This document shows, piece by piece, positions 6,945-10,718 of a DNA stretch of 10,718 nucleotides. The notes under the pieces are model-generated. The model was given only the letters and a program-made list of their open reading frames with translations. It ran no database searches and was not told the origin of the DNA. Each line of letters opens with the position of its first letter. Position 1 is the stretch's first letter. A program made the translations under genes and the position numbers. The DNA is from Acanthamoeba lenticulata (taxonomy: Eukaryota; Discosea; Longamoebia; Acanthamoebidae): assembly GCA_002179805.1 (NCBI GenBank), contig NAVB01002713.1, positions 1-10,718 on the forward strand. Reading direction: 5' to 3'.

Positions 6945-9384
6945 TCAGAAGAGGCTCCAGAGAGCCGACCTCAGGACGGACGCCGACGACTTGTCGTTGG
7001 AAAAGGAGACCACATACATACTGGGGTCGTAGTGGAGGTACTGATCGAACTGCGGCAGCGCCAGAGTGACTTCCACGGAAGAGGAGGAGTCCTGCACCAC
7101 CGCTACACGCACGTCCAGCAGAGGTACTACCTGCCCGTCGATCTCGACCACGTCGAAGGTCTCCAATCGCACGCCCATGCCCTCGCCATCGGTCACCAGC
7201 AGCCATGTCGTCATGTCGGCCTCGGGTGTGGCGGGCATCTCCACAATGTTTCGCACTTCAAGACCGCCAGAGACCGAAAGCCGATGTGTGATGTTAAGCA
7301 CGTGCTCGGTGTCGGGGAGCGGCCACTTGTCGAGCTCGATGGTCCACTTGAAGGCACCCGCCGGAAGCGAGAAGTTGGTCCCGGCGAAGTTGAGTCCGCT
7401 CCTCGAGTTGTTGCTAAACTCGTAGCTCACCGCGAGCGTGGCGTTGCTGCCGGCGAACTGCGTGGTGTAGGTCACGCGCTGTACGTCTGGCTGAGCACTG
7501 CTCGACATGTTGCTGACCACGAAGCTCGCGACTGTCAGCTGCGTGCCATCGCCCGACGCGGCACCAGAGAAGGCTGCAGAGACCGAGGTTGCGCCGTCGC
7601 TCCCGCTGAGCTACACGTTGGGCGACGTTGGGTCGAAGGAAGGCTTGACCACAGGGCCCGGCAAGGAGGAGGGCAGAGGCGTCCGAGTTGGAGTCGGTGT
7701 TGGAATCGGAGTTGGCGTCTTCGTCGCCCCCGGGGGAGGCGGCTGGGCTGCGAACAGGTAGAGGTGCGCTTCGTGGTGGAGGTCACCAGGATAAGCGTTA
7801 TCATCAGGCACGAAGGACAACGTGTAGAGCAAGGATGTTGGGTCGTTCGGATCGACGGTCACGAGGTGCGACTGGCCGGGCCCAGATTCCCAGTTCCAGG
7901 CCCAGCCCATGTCGATGACCTCGAGTGCAATGGCCACTTGTTGGTTGGAGTAGATGAGGAAAGTGGTCATGTTGATGTTGGGCGTCTTGATCAGCTTACG
8001 GATGTCGCCGACTTGCAGTCCTGCTTGACCATCAGAGAGCTTGATGCGGAAGGTGATGTTGCGTGGCTCGTAGTTGGAACCGTTGAGGTGAAAGTTGTAG
8101 AGCTCCAGGTTCCACTTCAAAGCGTTGCTGGGGAGCGAGTAGGTTGTCCCGGCGAAGAAACCGGTCGAGCTGTTGGACAGGAACTCGTACCGCAGATTCA
8201 TCCACGACTCGCTGTTGGCGAAGTCGCTCCTAAACTCGGTCACCTCCGACACAGTCGAGTTGCTGTCGTCGGTGAAGTTCGCCGTCATAATGAAGGGGCT
8301 CAGCACAAGCGTCTCACCCGAAGCTCCAAGAGCACGGGCAAAGCTGGTGGACACGACAGCCAACGACCCATCTGGCTCTGTTTGCACCAAAGTTACTTCT
8401 CAAGGCGTATGCCCACTTGTTGAAGAGGAAACGGTACCCGTGGAGAACAGCGACACTTCAGGGTAGGTGGTGTTGAGCTGTGGACTCACGCTGGGCGAGG
8501 GCAAGGTCGACGGGAACGGGCTGGGCGTAGGCGTGGCGGGACGGAACATGTAGTGAAGCCCCTCGTAGTGGAGCGAGTTGACAAAGGCCGGGAGGATGAG
8601 TTGTACTTCGCGTTGCTCACCTGCCCAGTTCGAGTATTCGATGATGTTGACAACCACCGGCTTCGCCACTCCATCCGCGATGGCGTGGTTGAAGAGCTCC
8701 ATGCGGCCGCCCGTCCGCTCCCCGACAAACACGATGGACGTCACGCCTTGCTGAGGACTAGCGGTGTCCATCCAAACATTCGAGGGCGTAGTGCCCGTCC
8801 CGTCCTGGAGCTTGTACTGGAAGTAGGGCGCTAAGTTGGTCGGGGAAGAAGACGTGAAGTCGATGACCCACTGGACTCCGGTGGCTGGGATCGAGTAGTT
8901 CACTCCAGCAAACGTGGCATTGCGTGCCTCCTCGGCAAAGAAGTAGCCTATCTGGGTCGTGATGTTCTCTTCTCCTCTGTGCAGGCCAGAGGTTGTATAC
9001 CGGCAGCTGATCTCCTCGGTAGAATTCCCCACCGGGAACTGCTCTTGAGGCCATTTCCTGTCACCCGTCGGAAAGCCTGGCGAGAGGGTGAGCATCAACG
9101 ACTGCCAGTCGTTCCACTCGGCTGTATACACCCACAACCCAGAATACATCAGCCCACTTGTTCAACAATGCCCACTTCGGGCGTGTACACATACCTTTGG
9201 TGAACAGGAAGTAGTCCCCTCGAGAAGGATCGAAGGTACACGTCGCGACAGAAAATGGGGGCTTGAACAGTTGGCCGGTGTAGGGAAGAGGCGACGGCAG
9301 TGGCTTGGTCTGTGCATGCGGCCACAGACTGACAAAGACAACGAACGAGGCCAGCAGGATGTAGAATCCCATTGAAGGGAGCAT
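6945..9384 (-). CDS. Secreted three-module repeat protein with an internal in-frame stop
   Basis: Family not recognised. Exons on the minus strand are 9384-9195, 9121-8438 and 8377-6945, joined in phase 1 by introns of 73 nt (GTATGT donor) and 60 nt (GTACCG donor). An N-terminal signal peptide has a hydrophobic core at about residues 7-21 (FYILLASFVVFVSLW). Three copies of one module follow. All carry the 15-residue motif FAGxx[YF]S[LI]PxxxxxW, at 8868-8912, 8112-8156 and 7344-7388. Modules 1 and 3 also end in LPxF...LHY. Pro/Thr-rich linkers lie at about residues 257-285 and 501-546. More than a dozen N-x-S/T sequons and few cysteines (two, in module 1) suit an extracellular, glycosylated, beta-rich protein. 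TAG at 7611-7613 stops translation after residue 546, before module 3; the same frame then stays open to TGA at 6945-6947 (768 codon positions). A pseudogene, a natural truncation, readthrough or a sequence error are all possible. Confidence 0.82.
7611..7613 (-). other. In-frame TAG between modules 2 and 3
   Basis: The frame reads FDPTSPNV, then TAG, then LSGSDGATSV, and module 3 continues unbroken for 221 codons. At the aligned place before module 2 (YPEVSLFS) the codon is TCG, so a single C-to-A change would explain the stop. No GT-AG intron of ordinary length removes it and keeps frame. Only 39-42-nt introns from GTGGTC or GTCAAG to GTGTAG would. Confidence 0.8.
7670..7740 (-). repeat. Low-complexity Pro/Thr linker repeat
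   Basis: Short imperfect repeats (GTTGGA/GTCGGA-like on the plus strand) encode alternating Thr-Pro units such as TPTPIPTPTPT on the minus strand. They form the extended linker after module 2 of the secreted protein. Linkers of this type usually act as glycosylated spacers. Confidence 0.75.
8378..8437 (-). other. Phase-1 intron at the module 2 boundary
   Basis: The donor is GTACCG and the acceptor CAAACAG. It joins LFST to EPDGSLAVV. It shares AACAAGTGGGC (plus strand 8411-8421) with the intron at 9122-9194, which sits at the equivalent place and phase in module 1. Confidence 0.8.
9122..9194 (-). other. Phase-1 intron at the module 1 boundary
   Basis: It has a full consensus donor (GTATGT) and a TATACAG acceptor, joining DYFLFTK to AEWNDW, with a CTGAT branch-like site. 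It carries the AACAAGTGGGC shared with the intron at 8378-8437 (plus strand 9152-9162). Confidence 0.85.
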
Positions 9385-9647
9385 GATGCAGCTGTGGCCG
9401 GCAGTATGCAGGGACTGATAAAGGACATCCCGAGGCCCGAGTACTTGAGCCCACCCAAAGGTCTCTTGGCAACACCAGCATCACCTACTTCCCTCCCGCA
9501 CTGCTAAGCTACTTCACCCTCAACCATTTTTTTGGCCTCTCCGTGCAACTCCTCCTGTAACTTAGGTTTGGCCAACGGAAGTTGATTATTAATTAAGTGC
9601 TTCGGATCCTAAAAAGAGAAAAAATTGTTGCGACCTTAAGGTTGTGG
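9385..9647. other. Intergenic gap: phospholipase D 3' end and repeat-protein promoter
   Basis: These 263 bases separate two minus-strand genes. They include T/A-rich tracts at about 9585-9627 (TTAATTAA-like) and a run of T at 9527-9533. I find no clear TATA box, AATAAA on the minus strand, RNA gene or conserved frame. The start of the repeat protein (ATG at 9384) was chosen because it opens directly into the signal peptide; a second ATG at 9372 would also keep it. Confidence 0.4.
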
Positions 9648-10718
9648 TCAATAAAAGGTGGACTTGAAGGGCAGGTACTGGGGACTCTCTGTCAGGGAGA
9701 TGTCCAGGGCCTCGCCCTCGAGGAACGTCAGCGAGTAGTTGACCAGGTGGCCTCGCACGCCCTTGAGCTCCCTCTCGGCCTTCTGCTCGCGCGCTCAAGT
9801 CAGCAGACGTCCTCTCATCATCATCATCCAGGCAAAGAGAAGGAGGAAGAGGAGGACCTCGAGCTTCTGGTCAAGCGGGACGCGGTGGAAGGCCTCCTTG
9901 CGGCGCTCGAGCTCCTCCAACGTCTGGATCCCGTTCTGGGGGATGTACGGGAACACCCGCTCGTAGATCTCCGTGTTGGTCTGCGACACGTGATCCCTGT
10001 GTGTGTCGATCCGCCGCACGACACGACACGCGCGCGGGTCAGCGCCCAACATCGCACACACGCGCGCACGCGTGAGGGGACGCAGTACCAGTAGGTGAGG
10101 GCCGCCTCGGAGACCGGATCGGCGATGAGGTCGAGCAGATCGGCGTCGGCGTCGCCGATGCCCAGGTGCTCCTTCCACAGCGACAGCCGGAGCGCATGGC
10201 AGAAGCGACCGACCAGTCCCGGCCGGCCGCCTATCCGACCGGCCACGAGGTCCTCGTCCTTGACCCACGCCCCGAGCTCCGAGTCCCGCTCGCCGTTCAA
10301 GCTGTTGTGCGCGTGTCGTGTCGTGTCAGCACCGCACACACGCGCACACATGCACACAGTGCGCGCACGAACCTGCGGTCGTTGATGTTGGCAGAGCCGA
10401 TGATGGCCTCTTGGTCGTCGATGAGGAGCAGCTTGGCGTGGATGTAGACGTTCTCCGTGACGGGTCCCACGCGGAACAGCTGCCCGTGCGCCCGCAGCGA
10501 GTGGAACGAGATGTACTTGCTCGCCTCCTCGAAGCTCACTGCGTCCACAAACACATCACGTGCGCCCGAGTCAGCTTCATGCGCGCGTGTGTGTTTGCGC
10601 GCGCACGCGTGTGCGATGTCGTACATTGGAAGCGGCGCTGAAGTTCGCGGAAGATGGACCGAGCACCCTTCCAGATCGTGTTGTGTTGCCTGTTTTCCAT
10701 AAATGATCGGATAATAGA
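9648..10718 (-). CDS. Phospholipase D, HKD family (C-terminal part, 5 exons in window)
   Basis: Exons on the minus strand: from the window edge 10718-10625, then 10538-10373, 10301-10089, 9996-9858 and 9782-9648. All phases agree and give 248 residues ending in TGA at 9648. The second catalytic HxKxxxxD motif reads HAKLLLID (10417-10440), followed by GSANINDRS and GERDSE, the signature of eukaryotic phospholipase D1/D2-type and plant-type enzymes. The segment before it ([19 protein letters not shown]) and the tail (GVRGHLV, then a conserved hydrophobic C-terminus) also fit. Known enzymes hydrolyse phosphatidylcholine to phosphatidic acid and choline at membranes. The first HKD motif and any PX/PH or C2 domain lie beyond the right edge, so the subclass cannot be settled. 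Four introns of 71-92 nt each carry a CTGAC branch-like motif. Confidence 0.94.
9997..10088 (-). other. Phospholipase D intron rich in alternating CA/CG
   Basis: It joins ALTY to DHVSQTN through a Trp codon split by the intron. It contains GCGCGC and CACACACGCGCG-type tracts and a CTGAC motif on the coding strand. Confidence 0.8.
10302..10372 (-). other. Phospholipase D intron rich in alternating CA/CG
   Basis: It joins SANINDR to LNGERDSE through a split Ser codon. On the plus strand it holds CGCACACACGCGCACACATG-like sequence and GTGTCGTGTCGTG. The latter is complementary to CACGACACGACAC in the intron at 9997-10088. Confidence 0.8.
10539..10624 (-). other. Phospholipase D intron rich in alternating GT/GC
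   Basis: It joins ELQRRFQ to [10 protein letters not shown] through a split Leu codon, with a GTACGA donor and a GACGCAG acceptor. It contains about 35 bases of nearly uninterrupted alternating purine/pyrimidine sequence (about 10580-10615) and a CTGAC motif on the coding strand. Confidence 0.8.

Noticed and set aside
7570..7660. A normal intron removing the TAG at 7611
   Set aside because: The 44-nt GTGTAG...CTGCAG option and other GT/AG pairs break the frame or run into stops. Only 39-42-nt introns work, shorter than any other intron here.
7032..8423. A 463-residue plus-strand gene
   Set aside because: It is antisense to modules 2 and 3 of the secreted protein, is rich in Arg/Val/Gly shadow codons and shows no motif. 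The minus-strand modules are clearly related to each other and must be the coding ones.

Overview
This window looks like nuclear DNA from a gene-dense, GC-rich unicellular eukaryote, most likely an amoebozoan of the Acanthamoeba type. That placement is an inference. It rests on many short introns (58-145 nt, nearly all GT-AG, several with CTGAC or CTAAC branch-point-like motifs), very short intergenic gaps, G/C-ending codons, and the protein families present. I see no bacterial operon, phage, transposon, rRNA or tRNA.

Layout. (1) 22-3026, plus strand: most of a GPI-specific phospholipase D (GPLD1 type), nine exons, cut at its N-terminus by the window edge, with an enzymatic domain followed by a seven-bladed FG-GAP propeller. 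(2) 3515-3829 and 4412-4793, plus strand: two small unrecognised genes (104 and 102 residues) that may be tandem paralogs. (3) 4964-6885, minus strand: a nine-exon protein with four CBS domains, resembling AMPK-gamma/SNF4. (4) 6945-9384, minus strand: a secreted, sequon-rich protein of three copies of a module of about 230 residues separated by Pro/Thr linkers. An in-frame TAG lies just before the third module. (5) 9648-10718, minus strand: the C-terminal part of an HKD-type phospholipase D, cut by the right edge.

Functional links. The minus-strand genes 3-5 run head to tail with gaps of 59 and 263 bp. The plus-strand genes converge on the CBS gene at 4794-4963. The two phospholipases D at the ends are unrelated in fold and mechanism: one is FG-GAP/zinc-type and GPI-directed, the other HKD-type and phosphatidylcholine-directed. 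Nothing shows that the genes act in one pathway. I treat this as ordinary chromosomal DNA whose most notable content is the three-module secreted protein, its nonsense codon and its related introns.

All exon joins were worked out by hand from splice consensus, reading-frame phase and continuity of recognisable domains. They are not transcript-supported.
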